A stretch of DNA of 64,000 nucleotides, taken from NCBI GenBank assembly GCA_913055915.1, contig CAJXKL010000008.1:25501-89500 (forward strand), in the 5' to 3' direction. The stretch is from an uncultured Candidatus Nemicrothrix sp. Its GTDB lineage: Bacteria > Actinomycetota > Acidimicrobiia > Acidimicrobiales > MedAcidi-G1. The translations under genes were made by a program, and so were the position numbers. Positions 44,539 to 53,042 of this stretch are shown in pieces; the stretch's first letter is position 1, and each line of letters opens with the position of its first letter. The notes beneath the pieces were generated by a model. It saw nothing but the letters and a program-made list of their open reading frames with translations, had not been told where the DNA came from and searched no databases.

Positions 44539-45243
44539 GTGAGCGAGGTCCTGCTGTCGCTGGATGGCGTTTCACGGGTATTTGGGGATGAAGTAAAGGT
44601 CCACGCGTTGCGCGATGTATCGCTTGACATCAGGGCGGGTGATTTCCTTTCAATAGTCGGACCGTCAGGTTCGGGAAAATCGACGCTCCTTGGCCTCCTA
44701 GGAGTCTTGGATCTTCCCAGTAGCGGCGCCGTGAGGATCCAGGGGACCGACATGGCCAACCTGGGAGACGCTGACCGGTCCCGGATGCGTGGTGGAGCCG
44801 TTGGCTTCGTGTTCCAGCAGTTCCATCTGATCCAACATCTGACGGCCGTTGGAAATGTTGAGACCGCACTCCTCTATAGGGGCCTGACAGCAGGTAAACG
44901 GCATCGACGTGCTCTTGATGCCCTCGAACAAGTCGGCCTCAGCAGTCGTTCCGGGCACATACCAGTTCAGTTGTCGGGTGGTGAACAGCAGCGGGTCGCC
45001 ATCGCTAGGGCCATTGTCACGGACCCCCTCATGGTTCTGGCTGATGAGCCGACTGGTGCACTTGACTCCCAAAATGCTTCCAACGTGATGGAAATTTTCG
45101 CTGACCTCCAGTCACCTGAGCGAGCTATCTGCGTCGTGACCCACGACTTGGGGGTGGCCGCCAGGACGCAACGCCGGATCACAATGCTTGATGGAAACAT
45201 CGTGGCTGATGAACATCAAGATATTGATGAGGGCGTCCGGTGA
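44539..45243 (+). CDS. MacB-type ABC transporter ATP-binding protein
   Basis: A 234-residue ABC ATPase of the LolD/MacB/FtsE group. Walker A is GPSGSGKST, the Q loop VFQQFHLI, the signature LSGGEQQRVAIARAI, Walker B LMVLADEPTGALD and the H loop VVTHD. GTG 44539 is chosen over ATG 44518 because AGGGGGG at 44524-44530 precedes it by eight bases. The stop overlaps the permease start by four bases. It energises the permease, by mechanotransmission in this family. Confidence 0.92.
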   Translation: MSEVLLSLDGVSRVFGDEVKVHALRDVSLDIRAGDFLSIVGPSGSGKSTLLGLLGVLDLPSSGAVRIQGTDMANLGDADRSRMRGGAVGFVFQQFHLIQHLTAVGNVETALLYRGLTAGKRHRRALDALEQVGLSSRSGHIPVQLSGGEQQRVAIARAIVTDPLMVLADEPTGALDSQNASNVMEIFADLQSPERAICVVTHDLGVAARTQRRITMLDGNIVADEHQDIDEGVR

Positions 45244-46430
45244 GACGCTTATGGGAGTTGGCCGGTGTCGCCCTCGGTGGCCTTCGTGCCCGCAAGGTAC
45301 GAACGGCGCTAATAATGCTCGGACCAATTCTTGGTGTGGCTGCCATCGTGTCGGCGATCGGGATCAACGAGAGTTCTAAGGGTCACCTCAAGGCAGTCCT
45401 CTCGGACCTGGGAACTGACCTGATTGTTGCGAACGCACAGGGCTCGCTGGGTGGCTTTGGCAGCGACCCTCGTATCCCCGAGGATGCGGCCGCGCGGGTC
45501 ACCCGGCTTCCCGATGTTGAATCGGTGACAGGCACACTCCAGATGGCCGACATCGTGACACTTCCTTTCGAGGAAGCCGAGGACTTCTACCGGGCGTTCC
45601 CAGTGCCGGTGATAGCCACCGGTCTGAACCTTCCCGAGACCCTCGAGGTGCTCCTGGCAAGCGGGCGGTTCCTGAACGACTTCGACGTGTCGACCGCCGC
45701 GAGGGTGGTGGTCATCGGCCGCGACCTGGCTGACGAGTACGGGTATCTGCGCGGAGAGGCAAGGACCATCCAACTCAACGGAATCGACTACGGGGTGGTC
45801 GGCGTACTCGACTACGTGCTACTTGAGCCCTCCATGGATTCTGCGGTTTTCCTCACCTTCGCCAACGCCGAGGAGGACCTCGGCCTGGATTCCCGCGATC
45901 CCAGCCGGTTGTACATTCGGGCGCCGACCAACACGAAGTTGGTGGCTCAGGAGGTTCCGACGGTCATCAGCCTCGGTGGCCCCGACGGTGCCAACACCTC
46001 GGTTCCCACCGACCTGCTTGACGCTCAGTCACAGGTCGACGAGAACCTGAACAACCTGACCAAGATGATGGGTGGTCTGGCGCTGATCGTGGGAGGTGTC
46101 GGGATCGCCAATGTGATGTCCATTTCGGTCATCCAGCGGTCCACCGAGATCGGGATCCGGAGGGCGCTCGGCCACAGCCGCGGAACCATCGCGGTCCAGT
46201 TCCTGCTGGAGGCCCTTGTCGTCGGTGTCTTGGGTGGCATCCTAGGAGCGGCCGCAGGAGCCGGGGTGGTCTGGTTGACGGCGGAACTGCGTGGGTACGT
46301 GATGGTGCTGTCTGTTGTGGGCCTTGTCGGATGGGCGATGGTCTCGGTTGCCGTGGCGGTCGTGGCGGGCCTCTACCCGTCAACCAAGGCTGCCCGCCTG
46401 GAGCCCCTCGAGACCCTCCGTCTGGGCTAG
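45240..46430 (+). CDS. MacB/FtsX-type ABC transporter permease
   Basis: 396 residues. One N-terminal membrane helix (TALIMLGPILGVAAIVSAIGI), an extracytoplasmic MacB-PCD-like domain of about 220 residues, then three C-terminal helices starting MMGGLALIVGGVGIANVMSIS, with the FtsX motif QRSTEIGIRRALG. It forms the transporter with the ATPase at 44539. The 5' part has about 57% GC, while from about 45.42 kb onward I count 63-70%, an abrupt change within one gene. GTG 45240 overlaps the ATPase gene. Confidence 0.9.
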   Translation: MRRLWELAGVALGGLRARKVRTALIMLGPILGVAAIVSAIGINESSKGHLKAVLSDLGTDLIVANAQGSLGGFGSDPRIPEDAAARVTRLPDVESVTGTLQMADIVTLPFEEAEDFYRAFPVPVIATGLNLPETLEVLLASGRFLNDFDVSTAARVVVIGRDLADEYGYLRGEARTIQLNGIDYGVVGVLDYVLLEPSMDSAVFLTFANAEEDLGLDSRDPSRLYIRAPTNTKLVAQEVPTVISLGGPDGANTSVPTDLLDAQSQVDENLNNLTKMMGGLALIVGGVGIANVMSISVIQRSTEIGIRRALGHSRGTIAVQFLLEALVVGVLGGILGAAAGAGVVWLTAELRGYVMVLSVVGLVGWAMVSVAVAVVAGLYPSTKAARLEPLETLRLG

Positions 46431-46458
46431 AAGTGCCCAACACCTAGCATCGGGGGCC

Positions 46459-47472
46459 ATGAGCATCGACCTCTCCGCCTATGGCTGGTCCGGTGACCTC
46501 CCTGACGGCGACGGCAGGCTGGGCCGGATTGTCCGGGTCGATCGCGGCGAATGTGACGTTGTTACAGCCGATGGGCGTGTGAGGGCACTCTCCGATTCCC
46601 AGCGCTCCCAGGACCTGACGGCACCAGTCACCGGTGACTGGGTGTTCCTCGACGACGACCCTGAACTGGGCCTGCTGATCTCGTCCGTGCTTGAGCGCTC
46701 CAACACGGTGTCGCGGCGAGATCCGTCCGAGCAGGTGGTCGAACAGGTCCTCGTTGCGAACGTGGATGTCGTGCTGATCGTCCACGGCCTGGACCGCCCC
46801 CTCCCGCCCGGCCGCCTCGAGAGGTTCCTCGTGGTGGCCTGGGACAGTGGGGCCGAGGTGGCCGTCGTGCTCACGAAGGCAGACAAGAGGGGCTCCCCCG
46901 TCGATGACGTGTCGGCGACGGTCGCTGCAGTGGCACCCGGTGTACCGGTGCTGGCTGTGGGCCTGGGTGCCGGGACGGGTTTCGGACTTGGACCAGTGCT
47001 AGCAATGGTTGGGGAGGGCCGGACCGTCGCCCTTCTCGGCGAGTCCGGTTCCGGCAAGTCAACGCTCGTCAACGCCCTCCTCGGCGAGGAACGCCTGGAG
47101 ACAGGTGAGGTTCGATCGGCCGATTCCAGGGGACGCCACACGACGGTGAGCCGCGAACTCGTGAGGTTGGCCGATGGTGGTCTATTGGTCGATACCCCCG
47201 GGATCCGCTCGATAGGGATCTGGGACTCAGAGGAGGCCCTTGACCGTGTGTTCGGTGATCTCGAGGAGCTCTCAACGGCCTGTCGGTATTCGGACTGCGT
47301 GCATGACACCGAGCCCGACTGTGCGGTCACCGCCGCCGTTGCCGATGGGCGGATGGACCGTCGGCGTGTTGACCGCTACCGGGCGCTGAGCGCCGAACTC
47401 GATGAGCAGCACCAGCGTGAGCAGGAGCGGGAACGTCGGGGGCGTGGCGACAGGCGGGGTAGGCGTCGCTGA
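46459..47472 (+). CDS. rsgA: Ribosome small-subunit-dependent GTPase RsgA
   Basis: 337 residues. RsgA helps 30S subunit maturation. It has an N-terminal OB fold, a circularly permuted GTPase (G4 TKADK first, G1 GESGSGKSTLV, G3 DTPGIRSIG) and a C-terminal zinc site (CRYSDCVHDTEPDC). The tail is a basic helix rich in Arg. ATG 46459 follows the permease by 28 bases. Confidence 0.94.
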   Translation: MSIDLSAYGWSGDLPDGDGRLGRIVRVDRGECDVVTADGRVRALSDSQRSQDLTAPVTGDWVFLDDDPELGLLISSVLERSNTVSRRDPSEQVVEQVLVANVDVVLIVHGLDRPLPPGRLERFLVVAWDSGAEVAVVLTKADKRGSPVDDVSATVAAVAPGVPVLAVGLGAGTGFGLGPVLAMVGEGRTVALLGESGSGKSTLVNALLGEERLETGEVRSADSRGRHTTVSRELVRLADGGLLVDTPGIRSIGIWDSEEALDRVFGDLEELSTACRYSDCVHDTEPDCAVTAAVADGRMDRRRVDRYRALSAELDEQHQREQERERRGRGDRRGRRR

Positions 47473-47549
47473 GGCGGGCTCGGCTGGGGTGCTGGCACCC
47501 GGAGGCCCTAAAGTGTCGGGACACCCGAAGTCCACACGGAGAACCACCG

Positions 47550-48020
47550 ATGTCCCGTAGCGATGCGATCGAGAGGTTCACAGGCGAGGCCGAGGCCTCA
47601 GGGTTGACCGTCGAAGTACACAGGTTTCCTGATGGAACGCGCACAGCTGCCGATGCGGCTGCGGCTGTGGGGTGCGGAGTTGGCCAGATTGTCAAGTCCC
47701 TGGTCTTCATGGCCGATGTCAGGCCGGTGCTTGTCCTGTGTTCCGGGGCCAAACGTGTCAACGAGGAACTGCTCGCTGCCCACCTGGGCCTCGAGGTGCG
47801 CATAGCCGCCGCTGCCGAGGTCCGGTCGGCCACCGGGTATGCAATTGGTGGTACTCCGCCATTGGGCCATGCGGTTCCTCTCCGCACAGTCGTCGACCCG
47901 ACCCTGCTCGAGTTCGACGAAGTGTGGGCGGCAGCCGGCACCCCGGATTCGGTGTTCCCGGTCGATCCCAAGGCCCTCGTGAAAGCCACAGCGGGAGCGG
48001 TTGTGGCCGTCACCCACTGA
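47550..48020 (+). CDS. YbaK/EbsC-family aminoacyl-tRNA deacylase
   Basis: 156 residues with the YbaK fold: RTAADAAAAVGCGVGQIVKSL, the Lys in IVKSLVF and GYAIGGTPPLGH. It probably hydrolyses mischarged tRNA such as Cys- or Ala-tRNA(Pro). Start ATG 47550. A small DUF6356-like gene and an asparaginase follow closely. Confidence 0.9.
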   Translation: MSRSDAIERFTGEAEASGLTVEVHRFPDGTRTAADAAAAVGCGVGQIVKSLVFMADVRPVLVLCSGAKRVNEELLAAHLGLEVRIAAAAEVRSATGYAIGGTPPLGHAVPLRTVVDPTLLEFDEVWAAAGTPDSVFPVDPKALVKATAGAVVAVTH

Positions 48021-48029
48021 GGCTGCGCC

Positions 48030-48245
48030 ATGAAGCGGTTCTTCACCGACCATCCGGCGACGGTGGGTGAGAGTTACGGCCAGCACATGCGGAGCGCTCT
48101 CCGGTCGGCTGTGCCCCCGGGTGGTGCTGTCGTCACATGCACGGTGCACGCTCTCGTACCTGCCCTGTTCGAGACGACAGCCAGCAGGACCGTCACCAGG
48201 CTGAACGACGAGATAACGGACCTGCACACCGACGACGCTGAATGA
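48030..48245 (+). CDS. DUF6356-like small protein
   Basis: 71 residues: MKRFFTDHPATVGESYGQHM, then a short hydrophobic stretch with one Cys (VVTCTVHALVPALFETTAS). It resembles DUF6356 proteins of unknown function. It lies nine bases after ybaK, and its stop overlaps the asparaginase ATG (ATGA), so it is translated and coupled. Confidence 0.7.
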   Translation: MKRFFTDHPATVGESYGQHMRSALRSAVPPGGAVVTCTVHALVPALFETTASRTVTRLNDEITDLHTDDAE

Positions 48246-49210
48246 CCGGGCCACACGGGCCCATTAGGGTCGAGGTGACGAGGGGCGGAGTCGTGGAGAG
48301 TGTCCACGACCTCGATGCTGTGGTCGTCTCTGCCACCGGATCGGTGGTCGACTCCTGGGGAGACCCCGAGCGACTGGTACTACCGCGGTCATCGACCAAG
48401 CCGATCCAGGCGGTTCCGCTGATCGCCACCGGCGCCGCTGATGCCTTTGACCTGACAGACCGGGAACTGGCCCTCGCCTGTTCGAGCCACAACGCCGAAC
48501 CGACCCATGTGTCGGCGGTGGTCCGGTGGTTGGAACTCGTCGGTGCCACCCCTTCGGACCTTGAGTGCGGCGCACATGCACCCCTCTACGAACCAGCTGC
48601 CGTCGACCTGGCCCGGTCGGGGGCCGAGCCTGACGCCTCGTACAACAACTGTTCCGGCAAGCACACCGGCTTTCTCACGGTGTGTCGCCACGAGAGCGTT
48701 CCTTTCAGCGGCTACCTGAAGTCGTCTCATCCGCTGCAGCGTGACCATGTCACGCCGGCTCTGGAGGAATGGTGTGGGATAGACCTGTCGGGCCAGGTGC
48801 CGGGTGTGGACGGCTGTGGGATTCCGGTGTGGGCGGTGCCACTTGCACGCCTTGCCCATGGATGGGCACGCATGGGTACCGGCATTGTCGGTTCCACTGA
48901 GCATCGGCTCCTCTCTGCGATGCGGTCTGAGCCGTTCCTCGTGGCGGGAACCGGAAGGGCGTGCACACGCCTGATCACCGAGTCGACGGGTGGGGCGGTG
49001 GTGAAGACCGGAGCAGAGGGCGTCTACTGCGGCACAGTTCCCGATGACGGCGTGGGGGTCGCCCTGAAGGCCAGGGACGGTGCCCGCCGCGCCTCGGGCA
49101 CGGCGATGGAGTGGATTCTGGGCACGTTGGGAAGGATGAACGAGGACGGCGATGAGCTGGTCCTCAATGCTGCCGGCACCGTGGTGGGAACGATCAGGGT
49201 GGCTGCCTGA
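48242..49210 (+). CDS. L-asparaginase II family protein (Rhizobium-type)
   Basis: 322 residues of the Rhizobium etli thermolabile asparaginase type, unrelated to E. coli AnsB. Visible are VLPRSSTKPIQAVPLIATGAA, LACSSHNAEPTHVSAV, NNCSGKHTGFL and VDGCGIPVWAVPLARLAHG. The conserved Ser-Lys and Cys motifs are intact. It would convert asparagine to aspartate and ammonia. A nitrogen regulator (PII) lies 0.7 kb on. ATG 48242 overlaps the preceding stop. Confidence 0.88.
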   Translation: MTGPHGPIRVEVTRGGVVESVHDLDAVVVSATGSVVDSWGDPERLVLPRSSTKPIQAVPLIATGAADAFDLTDRELALACSSHNAEPTHVSAVVRWLELVGATPSDLECGAHAPLYEPAAVDLARSGAEPDASYNNCSGKHTGFLTVCRHESVPFSGYLKSSHPLQRDHVTPALEEWCGIDLSGQVPGVDGCGIPVWAVPLARLAHGWARMGTGIVGSTEHRLLSAMRSEPFLVAGTGRACTRLITESTGGAVVKTGAEGVYCGTVPDDGVGVALKARDGARRASGTAMEWILGTLGRMNEDGDELVLNAAGTVVGTIRVAA

Positions 49211-49221
49211 GCGCAGGCCTG

Positions 49222-49698
49222 TCAGGTGCCGGTGCTCATCTCGGAGTCCTCCAGTTCGCGGAATGCAGCGTCGAGTGCATCTCGGGCTGCCTCGGGGCCC
49301 ACCCCCAGTTGTCTCAACTCGAAGGCGAACCTGTGTGCAGCAGTCTCCGTCCGTTCCCGGCGTTCCTGGATGGGTTCGGAGTGAGGGGGCTCGTCGACTA
49401 CGAAGGTGCCTCGGCGGCCACGACCCTCGAGAACGCCGTCACGCTCGAGCTCGCGGTAGGTGCGGGCGATCGTGCCCGGAGCGAGGCTCAGCTGGGTGGC
49501 CAGGTCGCGGACGGTTGGCATGCGGCTACCTGGTTCCAACCGGCCGACGGCGACCATCACCGCGAGTTGAGCCCTGAGCTGTTCGAAGAGCGGGATGGCT
49601 GCGGCGGTGTCGAGGCGCAGGACCATCTGCCTGTGGCGACCGGTTCGATGGTTGGGATCGCTCGGGTCGGTCAGGTGGACGATGCTGGGTGACTGCAT
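49222..49698 (-). CDS. GntR-family regulator, YtrA-like
   Basis: 158 residues. A GntR winged helix is clear: LFEQLRAQLAVMVAVGRLEP, then MPTVRDLATQLSLAPGTIARTYRELERDGVLEGR, followed by a short C-terminal helix of about 50 residues with no ligand-binding domain, as in the YtrA subfamily. These usually control ABC transporter operons. It is divergent from glnB across an unusually AT-rich 167-base gap that contains palindromes. ATG 49698 is chosen; the frame stays open to 49761 but without family sequence. Confidence 0.85.
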   Translation of the reverse strand: MQSPSIVHLTDPSDPNHRTGRHRQMVLRLDTAAAIPLFEQLRAQLAVMVAVGRLEPGSRMPTVRDLATQLSLAPGTIARTYRELERDGVLEGRGRRGTFVVDEPPHSEPIQERRERTETAAHRFAFELRQLGVGPEAARDALDAAFRELEDSEMSTGT

Positions 49699-49769
49699 GC
49701 TATGAATACTGTACCAATACAAAGAACACAAATTGACTCTAGATCGGTCCAATACTTGCATCTAGGAGT

Positions 49770-49790
49770 GATACATACGATTGTTGTATC
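49770..49790. promoter_or_regulatory. Palindrome, candidate GntR operator
   Basis: GATACA, nine bases, TGTATC forms a perfect inverted repeat in the AT-rich gap between the GntR gene and glnB. Related CAATAC sequences lie at 49715-49720 and 49750-49755. A TTGACT at 49733-49738 could be a -35 element for glnB. Operator function is inferred. Confidence 0.5.
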
Positions 49791-49844
49791 AGTTGATTAA
49801 GAATATTCAGCCTGCCTCTGGTAGGACCGGCACAGCGCCAATGA

Positions 49845-50204
<360 letters not shown>

Positions 50205-50299
50205 GGACACAACCCGACCGGCGACGTGTCCATCCTGCGATGCAGTCACCACAGGCGGGTACGGTCTGAGCGGGGCCGACCACCAGACAGGAGAACCAG

Positions 50300-50680
50300 A
50301 TGGCAGGCGTGACCGTCTTCCACAACCCGCATTGAAACTCGTCCACGAAGGCCTTGGCGGTCGCTGAGGAGTTGGGTGTTGACGTAGACGTCGTCCTCTA
50401 CATGAAGGAGCCTCCCGACGAGGCTCTGTTGCGGCGCGTCGTCGCAGGCATGGAAGGCCCCGTCGAGGACCTGGTTCGCAAGGACTCGCAGTTCAAGAAG
50501 TTGGAGTTGGTCGCCGACGACTACGTCGACAACCCCGATGCCGTCGTTGGACTGCTGGCACGACGCAAGGCGCTGATGCAGCGACCCGTTCTGGTCCGGG
50601 GAGACCTGGACTCCGATGGCCCGCTCGAGGCCTGTGTTGGACGACCCAGGGAGAAGCTCTACGACTTCCTCGGAGGCTGA
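50300..50680 (+). CDS. ArsC-family reductase with in-frame TGA at the catalytic Cys: probable selenoprotein
   Basis: The frame runs from ATG 50300 (AGGAGA at 50288-50293, six bases upstream) to the stop at 50680 and contains a single internal TGA at 50333-50335, codon 12. It reads VFHNPH, TGA, NSSTKAL. E. coli ArsC has YHNPACGTS with catalytic Cys12, so the TGA replaces exactly that residue. Other ArsC features are intact: Arg60 (DLVRKD), Arg95 (QRPVLV), Arg115 (GRPREKL) and LYMKEPPDEALL. Length 126 residues fits. After the TGA, 50336-50340 can pair with 50369-50373 and 50350-50353 with 50359-50362 around loop TTGGC, a possible bacterial SECIS. Substrate could be arsenate or another thiol-redox target. 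A sequencing error cannot be excluded. Confidence 0.78.
50333..50373 (+). promoter_or_regulatory. Candidate bacterial SECIS element after the in-frame TGA
   Basis: Outer stem AACTC (50336-50340) with GAGTT (50369-50373), inner stem GGCC (50350-50353) with GGTC (50359-50362, one G-T pair) and apical loop TTGGC. Further pairs such as 50344-50345 with 50365-50366 are possible. The loop begins 19 bases after the TGA and contains G residues, as expected for bacterial SECIS elements. It was found by hand, without energy calculation. Confidence 0.5.
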
Positions 50681-50742
50681 GTCTCCCATGCCCCTGTACC
50701 CCGGTGCGCACTGCTTCGACCTCTGCCGCAGCGCCGGGCCCG

Positions 50743-51564
50743 CTACGGAAACTTCGGTAGGCGCCTCTCGTGGAGTGCTGCGACACCCTCGGCGAACTCG
50801 GATCCCGCCATGTGAACGTCGAGCAGGCGTCGGGCTTCGTTGACCGACCCGGCGGCGTCACCGTGCAGGTCCGTGTAGACCTGTCGCCGGGTGGCCGCCA
50901 GGCTGGATCGGGCCACCGGCCCGAGGAACTCACTGATCCAGGCGTGAACGTGGGCAAGTAGGTCTTCGGCCGGTACCACACCGTTCACGAGACCCATTTC
51001 GAGGGCCTCCTCGGCCATGACCACCCTGCTGGTGAGAAGTATGTCGTTGGCCCTCCCGAGGCCGATGATCCGCGGTAACAGCCACGACAGGCCGAACTCC
51101 ACCGGCAGGCCCAACCTGCCGTGGGCCGCTGTCAACTTCGAGTCGGCAGCGGCGAAACGCACGTCGGCGAAACAGGCAAGGGCCAGACCCACGCCGGCGA
51201 CAGCCCCGTTGATGGCGGCAACGACAGGCTTCGTCAGGCCGAAGTGGTAGGCGAAGTCGGCGTCGAACGTCGGGTCCACACCGAATCCGGGAGTCGGAAT
51301 GTCGTCGTCGGTGCCGGACACGTATTCGCCCTCGGCGAGGTGTCCCGCAAGGGCCTGGGAGTCGGCGCCCACACAGAACGCTTCACCAGCGGGATCACCC
51401 GTCACCACGATGACCTTGACGTCAGGGTCATCCTCAGCCTGTTGGAGGACCCAGCAGTACTCCGTGTGCATCCGACCCGTCCACGCATTGTGTCGGGCCG
51501 GCCTCGAGAGGGTGACCACCGCTGTGGAGCCGACATGGTCGTAGAGCACGGTCTTAAGGTCCAT
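50743..51564 (-). CDS. Crotonase-fold enoyl-CoA hydratase/isomerase
   Basis: 273 residues. The oxyanion segments are EAFCVGADSQALAGHLAEG and INGAVAGVGLALACFADVRFAA; HGRLGLPVEFGLSWLLPRIIG follows and is typical. The catalytic Glu of canonical hydratases is probably the one in LPVEFG. It likely acts on an acyl-CoA in fatty or amino acid breakdown. It converges on the ArsC-like gene and is divergent from the alcohol dehydrogenase across a 130-base gap. Confidence 0.87.
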   Translation of the reverse strand: MDLKTVLYDHVGSTAVVTLSRPARHNAWTGRMHTEYCWVLQQAEDDPDVKVIVVTGDPAGEAFCVGADSQALAGHLAEGEYVSGTDDDIPTPGFGVDPTFDADFAYHFGLTKPVVAAINGAVAGVGLALACFADVRFAAADSKLTAAHGRLGLPVEFGLSWLLPRIIGLGRANDILLTSRVVMAEEALEMGLVNGVVPAEDLLAHVHAWISEFLGPVARSSLAATRRQVYTDLHGDAAGSVNEARRLLDVHMAGSEFAEGVAALHERRLPKFP

Positions 51565-51694
51565 GAGATGAAGGTAGTGGGCGGTGGAGCGGTGAGAGGC
51601 CGCCTTCTCGTGGGAGGGAAGTGTCCGCTACGGTCCGGGCCGACACACCGGGCGACCTGAGGTCGGCCGACTCACCCATCAGACAGGGGAAGCA

Positions 51695-52777
51695 ATGCTC
51701 GCAGCGATTCTGGAGACAGTACCGACAGACCAGCTGGTGCTGAGAGACGATGTCACCCTGCGCGATATCGCTCCCGGCGACGTGAGGGTGAAGATTGCCC
51801 ACAGCGGTGTCTGCCACTCGGACCTTTCGGTAATGAACGGTACGATTCCCCAGCCGCCACCGTGTGTGCTGGGCCATGAGGGCTCTGGCGTGGTGCAGGA
51901 TGTAGGAGACGGCGTAACGCACGTGGCCCCCGGCGACCATGTGATCATCGCGTTCTCTCCACCGTGTGGAACCTGTGCCTACTGCACCGGCCGCGGTCAG
52001 CCGAACCTGTGCCTCAACGGCTTCTTCGCCATGAGCGCATCACCTCAGTTCCGCCGGGGCGACGAGGTCATCGGTGCAATGACCGGGTGTGGCACATTTG
52101 CCGAGGAGACCATCCTCCCCGGAATCGCGGTCGTCGGCATCGACAAGGACATTCCGCTCGACGTCGCCGCGCTGGTCGGCTGCGGTGTCACCACGGGTGT
52201 CGGTGCTGCAATCAACACGGCCAAGGTGACTCCAGGTTCGTCGGTGCTCGTCATAGGCGCCGGGGGAGTCGGAGTCGCGGCGATCCAGGGTGCCCGTATC
52301 GCCGGTGCCGCCGAGATCGTCGCCGTGGACCTGCACGAGGGCAAGTTGGACCGGGCAAAGGCCTTTGGTGCCACACACGGTGTGCTGCCAGACGACCTGC
52401 CGGGTGCAATGGCAGAGGTCACCGGCGGAGAGGGCTTCGACTTCACGCTGGAGTGCATCGGCATGCCCACGACCATGCGCCAGGCCTTCGACCTGACCCG
52501 CCGCGGTGGGACCTGCTGCATTGTCGGCGTCGGCCGGGCCGAGGAGACCTTCGAGCTGTCGGCCTTTGAGATGTTCTTCTCGGAGAAGAACCTGATCGGA
52601 TCCATGTACGGCAGCGCTGACGTGAGGACGGACTTCAACCGGTTCCTGCGTCTCTACAGGTCGGGCCAACTGGACCTGGAGGGCATGATCTCCCGCCGGA
52701 TCAAGTTGGACGAGGTGAACGACGCCCTCGGTGCCCTGGGTGACGCTGACGTGATCCGTCAGGTGGTTGACTTCTAG
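51695..52777 (+). CDS. Zinc-dependent alcohol dehydrogenase (class III-like MDR)
   Basis: 360 residues. Catalytic zinc ligands are Cys in GVCHSDLS and His in LGHEGSG. The structural zinc site is [16 protein letters not shown], complete. The Rossmann motif is [20 protein letters not shown]. Shape and length resemble NAD-linked long-chain or mycothiol-dependent dehydrogenases. It is followed by a ferredoxin and a ferredoxin reductase on the same strand, suggesting one oxidation pathway. ATG 51695 has AGGGGAAG upstream. Confidence 0.9.
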   Translation: MLAAILETVPTDQLVLRDDVTLRDIAPGDVRVKIAHSGVCHSDLSVMNGTIPQPPPCVLGHEGSGVVQDVGDGVTHVAPGDHVIIAFSPPCGTCAYCTGRGQPNLCLNGFFAMSASPQFRRGDEVIGAMTGCGTFAEETILPGIAVVGIDKDIPLDVAALVGCGVTTGVGAAINTAKVTPGSSVLVIGAGGVGVAAIQGARIAGAAEIVAVDLHEGKLDRAKAFGATHGVLPDDLPGAMAEVTGGEGFDFTLECIGMPTTMRQAFDLTRRGGTCCIVGVGRAEETFELSAFEMFFSEKNLIGSMYGSADVRTDFNRFLRLYRSGQLDLEGMISRRIKLDEVNDALGALGDADVIRQVVDF

Positions 52778-52801
52778 GAATCCCTGAGACAGGAGCACCC
52801 G

Positions 52802-52993
52802 ATGCACATCGTCGTCGACTACGACCTCTGCGAGAGCAACGCCATCTGCATGCAGATAGCACCCGATGTGTTCGAGGTGCGTGACGACGACTTCCTCTAC
52901 CTGCTCGACGAGACGCCGGGAGAGGACCGTCGGGCGGCCATGGACGAGGCGGCCCAGAGGTGCCCGAAGCAGGCGATCAGGATCGAGGACTGA
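52802..52993 (+). CDS. Small [3Fe-4S]-type ferredoxin
   Basis: 63 residues with three cluster cysteines: DLCESNAIC and, near the end, RCPKQAI. One ligand of the usual four is absent, which gives a [3Fe-4S] cluster as in actinobacterial P450 ferredoxins. It begins 24 bases after the dehydrogenase and lies just before a ferredoxin reductase. It would carry electrons from that reductase to an oxygenase such as a P450, which is not in this window. Confidence 0.9.
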   Translation: MHIVVDYDLCESNAICMQIAPDVFEVRDDDFLYLLDETPGEDRRAAMDEAAQRCPKQAIRIED

Positions 52994-53042
52994 TCTGGCC
53001 CTAGGTGGTCACGTAGTTGCAGAGGTAAGGGGGGGGCGACAG

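Noticed and set aside
50354..50680. A shorter protein starting at the TTG at 50354
   Set aside because: It lacks a ribosome binding site and the entire ArsC active-site loop, which is encoded in the same frame just upstream across the TGA.
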